A DNA stretch of 57,734 nt from Proteromonas lacertae (lineage: Eukaryota; Sar; Bigyra; Opalinata; Proteromonadidae), in the NCBI GenBank assembly GCA_002245135.1, contig NGBS01001196.1:1-57734 (forward strand). Direction: 5' to 3'. Below, one piece after another: positions 22,601-35,189 of this stretch (its first letter is position 1; each line of letters begins with the position of its first letter). A program made the position numbers and the translations under genes. The notes beneath the pieces were generated by a model. It did not search any database. It saw only the letters and a program-made list of their open reading frames with translations, and was not told where the DNA came from.

Positions 22601-23911
22601 TTTCAATATAATCGTGATACATATGATAAAATTGATGATATAACAATATCTGATTCATATAATCTTGATGTGGGAGATGTTAAAACTAAAATTTCATTAT
22701 ATATTACTTCACCTGATTTTCAGAATTATGAAAATTTTTATTCATCTGAAGGTAAAAAGGTGTTTCATTATATGGATGTATTTAGTGATAAAGAGATAGT
22801 AGAATGGGAAGGAAAATGTTTAACTCCTGATTTAGTAAATACGGCAAAAGGATTTAATAAGAAATATGGAAATGTTCCAAGACATATTTACTATTCAGCA
22901 ATATATGATGTTTGTTATAAAAAGGATTATTGGGGTGAAATATACACAAAAGGTATTAAAAGAATTATTGGTGATCTTGGTTATATGGAATTTTTAATTA
23001 CTTATTTATATCTAAATGAACCAAACACAAAAGGAGAAGAAGTTAAGATATCTGAAAAAAGGACAGTATTGTTTGATACTACATTAAGTCATTATTTAGT
23101 GAAGTATTCTATACCATTTAAACAAGAATATAGAACAAGTAAATGTTATGATAGAATCAATGAAATATTTGATTATATTTATGATTGTATAAGACACAAA
23201 GCTGAAGAAGATGATGTAAAAGAAATACAAAAGTTGTTTGAAGATGTATCTGATGAAAAAGATCATCAATTATTTCAATTGTTATTTCAAGAATTAATAT
23301 GGTACAACTGTTTATATCATACAGATATATTAGAAGGAGATTTAGGTGTGAAATTAGAAAGAATAAATAAAGGTGATTTTGAAAAATATAAAGAATTATT
23401 TGATGGAGATATATACTCTACTACAAAGAAAGAAGGTGATGTATCAAAAGAGAATGAAGGAATATATTTGCTTCATTTAGCAACTCTAGAGAATAGAGAA
23501 ATGATTTATCTATTAAATAATTGCTTTATTTGTATAAGAGATGATGAAAGTGATATAAGAGTATTTAATGACTTAATTAAAATGTGTATGATATGTTTAA
23601 AATTAAAAATGGAATGGTCTAACTTCTATTATATTGCTGTTTCATCTAGAAGAAACAATTCACAACAATCAATTGTAAATGATGAACAACAAATAATATC
23701 ACACTTAATTGGAACAGGAAAAATGAAAGTTCAAGAAGTATTATTACCAACAGAAAATAAAAAAATAACAAAATTCTTTGTAGATGAAACAGAAATAACA
23801 TTATCTGGCAATATACAATTACAGCAATTTAAATGCCAATTCAATAAAGATGTTTATGGAAATAAATTTGATTTGAAAGTTATGAATAATGTTCCAATAG
23901 ATTTTGAATAG
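19679..23911 (+). pseudogene. P-loop locus resembling Crinkler/RHS-type proteins, spread over several frames
   Basis: The 5' part has a Walker-A-like segment (VYGNERLGKTTSSYFV) followed by beta-rich sequence and an EFARYDLPSFSY segment, a layout I associate with the NTPase region of Crinkler (CRN) and retrotransposon-hot-spot (RHS) proteins. The middle (20572-21492) is a long heptad-like region of repeated ILQNEI/LQSEL units, probably coiled coil. The 3' part (22451-23911) is a 486-residue open frame of mixed helices ending VMNNVPIDFE. Codon style is continuous, so this looks like one large gene. In this sequence it is divided into about five reading frames; some joins look like short introns (for example a GTATATTATTATTATTATAG block), others do not. 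It may be a broken copy. Assignment to CRN/RHS is tentative. Confidence 0.45.
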
Positions 23912-24012
23912 AGAATTATTATTATTATTATATGTTTTTTTAATTGGAATGTTTTTTAAGGAATCAAGTAGTACCATCTCACTGTAAATAAAAACAAAAA
24001 ACATGTAATAAT

Positions 24013-24045
24013 AATACACAATAAATACATGTATTTGTGTTGTAT
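24013..24045 (+). repeat. 33-34-bp partly palindromic motif, copy 2 of a direct repeat
   Basis: Same orientation and sequence as 19567-19600 apart from one base (CACAATA here, CACGATA there). It lies about 100 bp after the end of the P-loop locus. Could be a transcript-end hairpin common in this genome, or the footprint of an inserted unit. Confidence 0.6.
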
Positions 24046-24799
24046 AAATTAATGGTTTTATACACTAAATTGTATTTATCAATTATTTATCTTATTATAA
24101 ATGTTAATTTATATGTTCATTATACTTAAACAAATAGAGATTACTATTTTGGTAAAGTAATCATGTGATTGTTTATAATATGCATCTAATATCCATATAT
24201 CAATAATGTTTTATTCATTTATTAGATTATGATTCAATAATAAATGCTCTTTAATTCTATTTTGAATATATATTCGTTTCATAATTACATAATTCCCTCT
24301 AAATCTATGTAGATAAATTTTTGCTATTAAAAAAAATATAGAGTGAATTAGTTTGTTATTTACTTTATGTATAACCATGTTATTAATATAAAGTAGTAAT
24401 TGATTTATTTTTTAGTCCAATTAGGTAATTAGATTAATCAGAATATGTCTACATTTATTATTCCTTGACATGAAGTGATTAAATAGAATTAAAATCTTTT
24501 GTTAGCTGTTTTCATTCTATTGATATTAATATTAGGCACTAATGTGATTTAGATTAATGGAGCAAATATTGCACATGCTTAATTCAAATTTTGTTGATGA
24601 AGTTTGTGTGTAAAATGAGTTGGAAAGAACATTAGGTATTTGCAGTATATTTAGCATTTTATTGTTTTATACTATATTAATATATAGAAACTAGTTGTAT
24701 GCTGTTGTCTTTTAACAGTTTAATCACAAACCAAAGATCCAAAAGAAGGGGGTAAAAACTAACTTCCTGTTTTTTGTTTATTTTCATATTTGTTCTGTT
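24046..24799. other. Gene-free AT-rich spacer
   Basis: About 750 bp with stops in all frames and no repeat shared with the rest of the window that I can see. The last 100 bp presumably carry the promoter of the following giant gene. Confidence 0.6.
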
Positions 24800-27700
24800 A
24801 TGAAATTATTATTAGTACTCTTTTGTTTATTAAGTATATTATATATCTATTTATTTAATATAGATGTTGTTTATAGTCAATACACTGTTAGAACAGAATT
24901 GATTGAGATAAAAATAGATGCACCTGTCAATATGTCTATGTTAAGCAATGAAAATGAAATTACATCATGTATAATATATCCCAAATTACCTATTGGGTTG
25001 AACTTATCACCACATTGTGTATTAAGTGGTCAATCGAGTAGAACATTAGAAAAAAGAGAATTTGAGTTGAAATATGGTGATAGTAGTGCTAAATATAAAA
25101 ATAATATAAAAATTGTTGTATATGGAACATTATTGAACTGTAATTATGGAGTATCTGTTGATGGAATTATTATATCTAAAAATGAAGCATTTATAATAAA
25201 TCCACCTCGATGTAATTCACCAATAAAGTTGTGTTCATCTGCTAGTTTACCTATTGGAGTAAATATTGCTGAAAATGGTAAAATTTATACTGAAGGATCG
25301 ACAGTTGAATCTGCAAAAGTGAGTTATACCATAATATGTACTGATGGTACAAATTCTGTGACTATTCCATTAAAATTAGGTATAGGTTCGAATACTGGTT
25401 CGAGTCCCACTTCAATATTTTCATTATCCAACCAATGATTTTTCATTTTATATTTCTAGAGAAGCATCAATAGCACCAACTTATTTAGGAAATATAAAAG
25501 TAGGTGGTTGTAGCTATACATCGTCATTTTCATTAATGGCTGGTTTATCAGTTAATTCGAATACTTGTGTTATTGGTGGTAAATTTACTGTATTTCCTAC
25601 TACTAGTGCTAGAGATCATATTCTTACAGTAACTGCGATATCTGCTGGTGATCTTAGTAATTCTACATTTACTATTAAAATCAGATATATAAGTGATAGT
25701 CATGGAAATTATCAATATGGTTGGTTAATAAAATTCTATAGATTCAAAACTGCAAGTTGTACTACTACCTATTTAAGCCAAACAAATGGTAAAAAAGAAT
25801 TAATATATGTTGGTGTGAGAGATTATATAAACTATACTAAAGGTAATACTTTATGGCCAGAATATGGTTGGCATTTAGAACAACAATCATCCTTAAGTTC
25901 ATATGGTTTTTATCATTTGACAAGTACTACTACTCAAAGAACGTTCTTTGGATATAGTGGCTCAACATTAGTTTATTATTTAAATACTGGTGCGAATTGG
26001 CCAAGAACTGGAAGTGCTAATTGTGCAACACCAACATCTGATTTAATTGGTGGATTATCCAATAGAGCAGAAATACATCAGTATAGAGGAAGTAGGAGCA
26101 GATAATCAATTTAGATATGAAGTTCAAGTTGGAAGTTCATCTGTTACAGCTGGAACAGGTGTATTTATTGGCCCTGATAAAATTGCTCATCAATATTTAG
26201 GATTATTTGAATATTCATTAATGAAAGCAATATATCCAGCACATACAAAAATACCAATAAACAAACCAGTATTGCAAGCATGGTTTATTGCTCGTCCACC
26301 TTCTAGTTATGAAATAGACAGAGAATTACCACTTGGATTAGAATTTGATCCATACAACAGGATATATTAGTGGATATACTGATGAAATTATTGAATCGAA
26401 GTATTATACAATTACTGTTAGAGGAAAAGATGCAAGTAATCCATATGCAATAACATGTGAAATAGAAATAGGAATTGAAGAGTTTACTACTTTTATAAAT
26501 GAAATAAGCTGTGATAATATAATGGTATTAGGAAGAGTTGATTATGAAATAACTCCGATTAGTTGTTCATGTAAAAATGGTATTAGAATGTTGTTTCACT
26601 CAACTGATTTACCGTTGGGTTTAAAGATAAGTGATGATGGTATAATAAGTGGAACTCCATTAGAAGAATTATCAGGTCATAATTCAACAATCTATGGTTA
26701 TTCCATAAATGGAGTTAGTTCAATCGAAATCCAGTTTAATGTCACAACAGCTTGTAATTTCAATTTGTTTTACTTTAGTTATACTCTTGAAACTCCAGGA
26801 ACAGTGTTTACTATTAAACAAGATAATGAAATATTAGTATCAGCTAATGATACTGGAGGAATAGGGAAAGAAAATGTAGTAGTTGTATGTGCAAAAAGAC
26901 AATCAAATTTAGTATTAATTATAAATAGTAATGCAATAATTGGTGGAAGATTTCAACTTCGTCGAAATAAAGAATTAGTATTATATTCAGGAAAAGTAGA
27001 AGATTTGTCAGATCATAGAGAAATAGTTATTACATTTCCTAAAGATGGAATTCCAATTGTTGCATATCCTGATATGACTAATTTGATAATTGGATTTGAA
27101 TATTATATTGGTCCAATAGTGACAAATGGTGGTTATTTATTTGAAGTAGAAAATAACAATGGAGAAATAAAATTTGATAATGTAACTGGTGCTTTTTATG
27201 GAGTTATTGAATCTGCATTTGATGAAGTGTTTAAAGTAAAAGCAACAAATAAGAATGGTAAAAGTTCATTGACTGAAGTACATATTATTTCATCAAAATG
27301 TGATAATGATAAACAATTATTCAAATTACATATTGTTATTGGTGAAGCTGATAATGGTATAGCTTCAATATTGATTAAAAGAAAAACAGATTCTAGAATT
27401 ATCTTTTCATTAGATCATATTATTGCATTAACATTTGATAGAACATTTTGTGAATTACAAGGTGATTATACTACTTTATACTCATTCACATCTTCATCAA
27501 ATATAAAAATTCAGTTATCAGATATAGATGTAACAACAAAATTACTTCCAGGAATAGGATATGGTCAAGATTTCTTTGTGTATAGAGTATATAATGGAGA
27601 AGGTAATTGGTATTATACTTCCACATATCAATCTGATTGGATTACTACAACTGCTTTTGATTCATGGACAGCCAAACCAATGGGTGAATTTGAAGAAGTA

Positions 27701-30700
27701 AATGAAATAGTGAGATATTATAAATATCCATTTACAGTTCCACATACTGATTTAAGTACAGCGATAGTATTGTCATTAACATATGCTGGTGGTATAGCTG
27801 TTTACATAAATGGACATTTCGTTTATATTAATAATTTACCTGATGGTTATACACATGATACTCCAAGTAGTTCAGATACTACACAAACTATTCAAGTACC
27901 AATAGTTACTGCTTACTTTCAAAAGAGATGGAAGTGATAATTATATTTCCATAGAAAGTCATTTCCAAACTTCAATGAGTGAAAAAGAAAAATTAAAAGT
28001 AGATATGCAATATATGGGAATAAATCAATGTATGAATACTCCAAGTATTGATGATGTTACTATTACTTCATTTGCTACAATAAATGATGGTTCTATAAGA
28101 GATGCTATACTTGTTGAATCGCCTGTAACTGCACTTTTTAAATCAGTTATGTATAGTGATCATAATGGTGCTGGTGGAGCATTTTATTTTGAATATGGTA
28201 GTTATAATGCTTATGAAAATTCCTGGTTTAAATATAAATATAAATATCCAATAATGATCTCTAAATATCTCTTTAGTTCAAACGGTGGAACAAGTGATTA
28301 TCTTTATTTTGCTATAAGTTGGGATGTATTAGGATCAAATGATGATAGAACATGGGATATATTACATTCAGTAAGAAGATCTGCTCAGCCACAAACATTT
28401 CCAGAAGATAGACCTTATTACATACCATATTTAAAAGGACAATACAAATATTACATGTTCAATGTAACAGCAAGAGGTGATAATAATCAAGTAATAGGAA
28501 GTAAATATAGAACAGCAGGAATATTTCCATCAATATGTAATTATCCACAAACTTGTGGTGATATTCCAATGGGAAGTGAGAATTATTTCATGTGTCCAGA
28601 AGGTCAAGAATCAAATCGTAAAACCACTACTTCTGAACCAATAAGAATAGTAAGAGAATGTAAGAATGTGAAAGGTGTTGCTACTATTCAAGATGATAAT
28701 TATGGTGGAAATACTTGTTCTAAACAGCATATAATCTTTGATACTTCTTCAAATAAAGTAACAGGAATAATAGGAAGAGAAGTTCCAACTTATAGATCCT
28801 ATTTGTTTGTTGATCGAAATACAACTACAACTATAACATCTTCCCCAAAATTACCAAAGGGAGTGAAAATAGATCAATTAAGTGGAAGAATATATGGTAT
28901 AGCTAAAGAAGTAAGAGGAAATCAAGCTTATACAATAACTGTTACTAATAATGATTATCCAGACGGAAGAAGGACAGTATCAAAAACAATAAATTTGGAA
29001 ATATTAACTCAATATTGTGATGTTGATGATATTTGGCCTAAAACTGAATATAATCATACAGCTTCATTAGAATGTGATGAAGGCTGTGGAGGAAATCAAA
29101 ATAGAGAATGTAGATTAATAGATGGAACATCTGTCTGGATGAGTGGAATTGATTATAGTGGTTGCTTTTATCCTAAATCAATCATCTATCCAAATGTAAC
29201 AAGTCATTTCTACAATGGTATTGGAACAATAACACCTAAAATTACTTCAATAGAAAATAAAGATTTAACATTCAAAATAATATCTGAAGATGAAGTATCA
29301 AAGTTATTAAGTATTGATGAAAGGAGTGGAGTAATAAGTGGTGTTTTATCTTCTGATATAATATCAAAAGATTATGAAATCTTTGTGAATATAAGTGGAA
29401 ATCATACAATAACAAGTTCTTTTATAATAAGTGTTGATATAATACTTCCAAATATTAGTTATATAAATGATAATTATAAAGGTGTAGTTGGTTTGAGTTT
29501 TGAAATTGAAGCTGGTATAATAGTTGGATATGAATCTCAATTATCAATATTTCCTGATATTTCAACAATGAATGTTGGTTTATCATTTGATTCTTCAAAT
29601 GGTAAAATCAGTGGAAAAGCAAGTAAATCAATAAATGAAACATTTATGATAACCTTGTCAAGTGGAGATTTGCCTTCATCTTCATTTGAAATGAGAATAT
29701 TAATAGAAGTGTTTGAATATGTATTTGGTAAGATTTACAAAAGTGATATATTGTCAATATATCCAAAAGGTATAGTTAAAGATTCGATATTCTCATTTAA
29801 AGAAGATAGTGTCAAAGTTATTTTAAATAGTATGAATATATATTTAGATGAGAATAATGGTAGATTATATACACCTGAGAATCTAAAAGTCAATTCTACT
29901 TTAGGTATAACAACAATTACAATAATACAAACATTAAATGGAAAATCAATTGAAACTGAATTTACCTTAACAATACTAAAATACACATTCAATTATACTG
30001 ATGTGAAAGACATATACCATCAAGGTGAGTTATTTGAACTTATACCAAATACCAAGTATGATAATGTAATGAAATTTAAATTAATGAATAATATTGATAA
30101 TACTTTGAAGATATTAGGAATAGAATTTAATTCCAATACAGGTGTAATATCAAGTAATATAATATTAGATATAGTAGAAAATCATGCATTAATTATAAAC
30201 ATTATACAAAAATTGATTGATGGTAAAGAACTAGAAGCAGAAGTAATTCTAAATCTCTATTATCCTAAACCTCCAGATTTTATATATGTTATGGATGAGA
30301 TGTATTACAAACAAGATGAAATTGATATATTTCCAAGTAAAAAGAGTGAAAATTCAATATTTATACTTGATCCTGTTGAAATAGAAAGCAAATTGAATGA
30401 TATAGGAATAATATTCAATAAAACAACTGGAATATTAAAAAGTGATAGTATAACTGGTTATATGAATGAAACATTTAAAATAATTCAAAGTAATGGTTAT
30501 AATCCAGATAATAATGAATATACAATGACATTGATAGTAGTGGATATTCCAACTACTCAACCTCCAACTACAGTTAAACCAACTACAGTTAAACCAACTA
30601 CAGGCCAACTACAATCAAGCCACTACAACTCCAACTACTGTAAAGCCAACTACACTACTCCAACTACAACCAACTACTGTAAAGCCAACTACAATACAAT

Positions 30701-33595
30701 TACTCCAACTACAATTAAACCAACTACTGTAAAGCCAACTACAATGTACAGCCAACTACAATACTCCAACTACAGTAAAGCCAACTACAATTACTCCAAA
30801 TACAGTTACTCCAACAACAATCAAACCAACTCCTCCTGCATTAATATCAGTAGATTTACCTTCTTATAATATCCTGGTGGTGGAAAAAATAAACAAATTA
30901 ATACCTGATTCAATATCAACAGTAGAAAATGTAAATAGAGAAGCAGAAGAATTGAATTTCAAACCATCAATTAAGAATCATATAAAAATCGAAAATACAA
31001 TAACCAAAAATAAAGAGAATGATGTAAATACACTTCCATATGCTTCAGAATCAACAACTAAAGAATTCTTAGATTCAATAAAGGATAAAAAGAATGATCT
31101 ATATTCATTTACACAATCCTATTCAATAAAAATGGATAAATATGAATTATTGAATATTGAAAGTAATAAAAGATTAGACTTTGGCAATAATAAGTTGAAT
31201 TTACAGTTTTCTTTATATAAAGTAAGAAGAAGATTATTAGATGAGGAAAATAATAATAATAATAATAATACATATTCAATGAGATTATTTGATGATTTGT
31301 ATAATGTGACGATAGAGAATGTAGAAATTAATGTTTATATGAAAGGAAATAAAAACGAAGTTGTTATAAGAGAATGTGGAATATTTGGTTCATTAAAAGA
31401 TTCAATATTAAAGAATATAAAACTGAAATTCTTTAACAATATTCGATTTGATTGTAATTACAATTCAACAACAAATGGATTAATAAGTGGTAAAAGTGAG
31501 AATGTGACATTTGAGAATATTGAGATAGAATTCTATAAAGATAATATAAGAACAATTGCAATAGAAAATAAAGATTCAAATATATTTGGAATGATTGTTG
31601 GTGAAGGAAGTAATATTAGAATCATTAATTGTAATGTATTTGGTGATATAATGACAGTGATAAATAATGGAAATAATACCAAAGACAATAGTAGCACATT
31701 TGGTGGATTAATAGGAAAATGTAATGATAAATGTGAAATAAGTAAATCTTATATTCAAGTGAATAATATTCTGCTATATCAAAGTATGATATTTGGTGGT
31801 TTAATTGGTTCATTGGCTGAAGGAAGTGAGATGAAAGTAAGTAATTCATTTGTGTATATTGAAGATGGTTTAAGAATTGGAGTAGATAAAGATCAAAAAG
31901 AGTTTGTATATGGAAGTTTTATTGGTGATACAAACAGATGTAAAGAAGTGAATATTGACAATAGTTGGGCAATTTTCATAACAATGGGTATAGAGATAAA
32001 CACAACAACAACCAATTTCGGTGGAATGATAGGAAGAATAGGTGAAATTAACAAAGAAAATACAATAACCGTAACAAATTCTACAATGCAAATGCCAATT
32101 GGTCATAACACATTCATATTTAGAAATGGAAATGATGATATAGAAGAATCTCCAAATGTTGGTTTTATATTTGGAACAAATATATCTGAAAGTAAATCTT
32201 ATAGATTACATCATACAATGGCTTATGTAGAATCCTGTAATCCAAATTCCAAGTGCAAATCTCCTCAAATGTCTTATCAACCAACTGGACAATATCCATA
32301 TATTCCTACAAAAAGAGTATTATCTCCAACAGATAGTAATTATTGTAGTGGATCAGGAGTATTAATTGATAATAATAATGGATTGTTTGTACGTCATGAA
32401 AATCAAGGAAATGAAATTTTGTAATTCTTTTGGAAGAACAATTTGTGAAGGATATAATGGAATATGTTATGATCCATTATCCTTTAGTCCATGTAAATTA
32501 CCAAAAGAAAAAGATGAATTGAGATTAATAAAAGATATAATACATTTAATATCAACCAATAGATTATGTCCAAATGAATGTTCAAAACATGGAGTATGTG
32601 TATATGGAGAATGTCGATGTTTTCCAGGTTTTACTTCATTCAATTGTAAATTAAGAACATGTCCATATGGAAGTCCAATATCCAATCCATCAAATGATTA
32701 TGAGAAAGAAAAAAGAGTGAATTATGAATGTTCAAATCAAGGAAGATGTAATCGAGAGAGTGGATTATGTGAATGTTTTAATGGATTTGAAGGAAATGCT
32801 TGTCAAAGAACAAAATGTCCAAATGAATGTAATAATCATGGAATTTGTATGACATTAAGTGAAGCTGAATTAAGTAAAGAAAAAGGAAATATAAATGATA
32901 ATGATGAAAACAATTATGATATAAATTATATAAAGAAATATGAAAAATGGGATAAAGAATCAATTCAAGTATGTGTTTGTGATAAAGAATATCGAGGAGT
33001 TGATTGTTCAATTCGAAAATGTCCTTATGGTTATTTGGCTGATAGTGAATGTGATTCCTTATCTCAAAGTGAAATAACAATTACATATAAACCACAATCA
33101 TCTCAAGGAATAGGAAATAATGATAAAATCTATGTGAAATATACAGATCCATTTAATCGAGTATGGTTTACAAAGAGTTTTAGTATTAAATCACAGAATG
33201 AATGGTTAGATGCTTTAGGTTCTTTACCTCCAGATACAATATCAATTGAAGATATTACAGTAGAAAATAATCAGTTAAATAAGATAATCACAATTGCAAT
33301 TACATTTTCAAAATATCAAACTGGAAGACAATATCCAATGGAAATAATCGGAAGTAAAGAAATAAAAGAGATTGTTGAATTACAAGATAAAGTGAATGGA
33401 TATTATCATTGGATAAATCCAAATTTGAGTGATATTCTTGATACTGAAAATGGATTATTTAAATGTGAAATGGATTATACTCAAATATCTGTAGAATGTA
33501 GTGATAATGGAATATGTGATATAAAAAGAGGAATATGTAATTGTTTTGATGGATTTAGAGGAATTGCTTGTTCAGAAATAGATGAAGCTTTTTAA
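24800..33595 (+). CDS. Giant secreted surface protein: Ig-like (He_PIG) repeats, mucin-like stretch, EGF-type C-terminus
   Basis: Signal peptide (MKLLLVLFCLLSILYIYLF) at 24800. Then many putative-Ig modules with the LPxGLxL...GxIxG signature (LPLGLKISDDGIISGTP; LPKGVKIDQLSGRIYG), a jelly-roll-like module around 27600-27900 (AGGIAVYINGHFVY), Cys modules with CDVDDIWPKTEYNHTASLEC, a Pro/Thr mucin-like run (30555-30835), a right-handed-helix-like region (31300-32300), and EGF-type modules (CPNECSKHGVCVYGECRC, CSNQGRCNRESGLCECF) near the end. No membrane helix is seen at the C-terminus, so it may be secreted or wall-bound. The frame changes about seven times, always on this strand and always preserving module homology (near 25410, 26050, 26350, 27925, 30610-30850 and 32420). 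I treat it as one gene of nearly 2,900 residues; two adjacent genes are possible. Confidence 0.7.
30555..30835 (+). repeat. Pro/Thr-rich tandem repeat (CCAACTACA units)
   Basis: Repeated CCAACTACA/GTTAAACCA units encode PTTVKPTT in one frame, typical of an O-glycosylated stalk. Frame slips within the array make part of it read as Asn/Tyr-rich sequence. Confidence 0.85.
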
Positions 33596-33753
33596 TTGTT
33601 GTTCATACTTTTATATATGTATTTAGCATGATTTATGGGAAATTTAATACTTCAAAAGAATCATAAACCAAATAGTTTATTTAAAATATTGATAAGCAAT
33701 AATTTAACAAGCATTATTAAATAACTATTGTCTTCTTTATAATAAATCAAACC

Positions 33754-34829
33754 AAATTAATTTTCGATTGAGTTTGATTCTATTTGTTTGTGTTATTTTA
33801 TTGTTTCTATACCTGCTCCACATAATAATAAAAAGAAAGAAAAAAGAAATAAAGAAAAAGAATAAAAAAGAATCGTTACTATGACTTCGCACAGAGTCCC
33901 CCACTGTACTACTATCATAGCTCGTACAATCTTAACTTCGCAGTTCTGATGGGATGCGGTGCTTTATTGTAGATATGAACGATTCTGATTATTTTTTCAC
34001 TCTTTTTCTTATATATCACTCTCTCTTTTATAATTTCTTATAAACAATTAATATCATTCTAATAATGTTATAATAAAAGAAAATATACTATATATCAATC
34101 TATTCATGTTATTATATCATTATCTATGCTTAATGATGATTTAAAGAGAAAAAATGAAAAATGATGAAAGAAACGGCTAAATATTTATAAATATAAAAAA
34201 TATTTTTGTGAAATTAATGTGTAAATGATGTTTAATGGTGAATATTAACATATATTACTTAAGTATGGTGTTAATTTTATTAATATGGACAAAATAAATG
34301 AAGAAAGAAACAGATTTCAAATCCTTTTCAGAGTGGAACAACCTGATGATGTTATAAAGATGTAGAAAATAGTTTAAATTTAAAAATGATGTAATTGAGC
34401 ATAATTGTGATGATTTGTATAAATTGTGAATTTGTGTAAGATAAAATGAGTTTAAAGAAATAAAGATGTGATATTTGATTAATTTGAATCTTATTATTCC
34501 GATTATTTATATGATGATGTAAGATAAGTGAATATAGAAAAAGTGATTAACAATAGTCTTGATTTGAAAGTGTCAAATATCTTAATATCTAAGAAGATGT
34601 AGTAGATTATTTGAGGATGATATTATCTCTAGATTTGTATGTATTGAAAAATAAAAGTTATTATTTGATGAATTATTGTAATGATATTTTGATGTGAAAT
34701 AGAAGTGTGATAATTTTGTATTTAAATGAAATACTCAATTGAAAGATTAATAGAAATGGTTATTGTTAATATTATAATATGATTTTATGTTTTATGATGA
34801 TGGTTAAAAAGGAGAAAGAAAAAAATAGT
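33754..34829. repeat. Left arm of a 1.08-kb near-perfect palindrome
   Basis: Reverse complement of 35190-36265. Paired positions sum to 70019 everywhere I checked between 33754 and about 34810, so there are no net indels over about 1.05 kb. Homology degrades in the last 20 bp toward the centre. Apart from the 5S gene the arm is AT-rich and has no protein-coding ORF. Confidence 0.95.
33870..33985 (-). rRNA. 5S ribosomal RNA, left palindrome arm
   Basis: Exact reverse-complement twin of the copy at 36034-36149, so this copy is transcribed leftward, toward the giant surface-protein gene. It ends in a T-rich run on the transcribed strand, as expected for RNA polymerase III termination. Confidence 0.9.
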
Positions 34830-35189
34830 TTGAATATATATTATTTACATATTTTAAACCGTTAATAAAATAAAACTCTATTAAACCTTTATTGTATATT
34901 TGTTTGTATTGTTTTCTTGTGTGTAAGATGTAAAAATATTGTAATAGAAGAATAATGAAAGATTAATTGTTTCTATACAAATATACAACACACATAAAAT
35001 ATTAATAATATAAAATAAAATATAAAACTTTTCTCTCATCATTCTCTATTATAAATATAAAATATTCCAATCATAATCCAATTTCCATATATACATATTA
35101 ATCACTTACATAACTTATATTAAATATTATTCAAACTAATTTCAATGGCAATTCTGTAAGGATTATTTATATCAACTACTTCTTTCATT
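34830..35189. other. Palindrome centre (unpaired spacer)
   Basis: About 360 bp of AT-rich DNA between the arms. The two sides do not pair and no ORF or RNA gene is visible. A spacer this size would let the arms fold into a cruciform or hairpin. Confidence 0.7.

Noticed and set aside
19679-23911. DNA transposon or retroelement
   Set aside because: No transposase, reverse transcriptase or terminal inverted repeats seen; the bracketing 34-bp motifs are direct repeats and may be unrelated.
25388-25402. GGTTCGAGTCCC, resembling a tRNA T-arm
   Set aside because: The flanking bases do not form a T-stem, no acceptor or anticodon stems fit upstream, and the stretch is coding in the giant gene.
24800-33595. 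Programmed ribosomal frameshifting to explain the many frame changes
   Set aside because: Shift sites share no slippery heptamer or stop context, and similar changes occur in the ABCA gene, an SPCS1 copy and subtelomeric genes, pointing to errors or decay.
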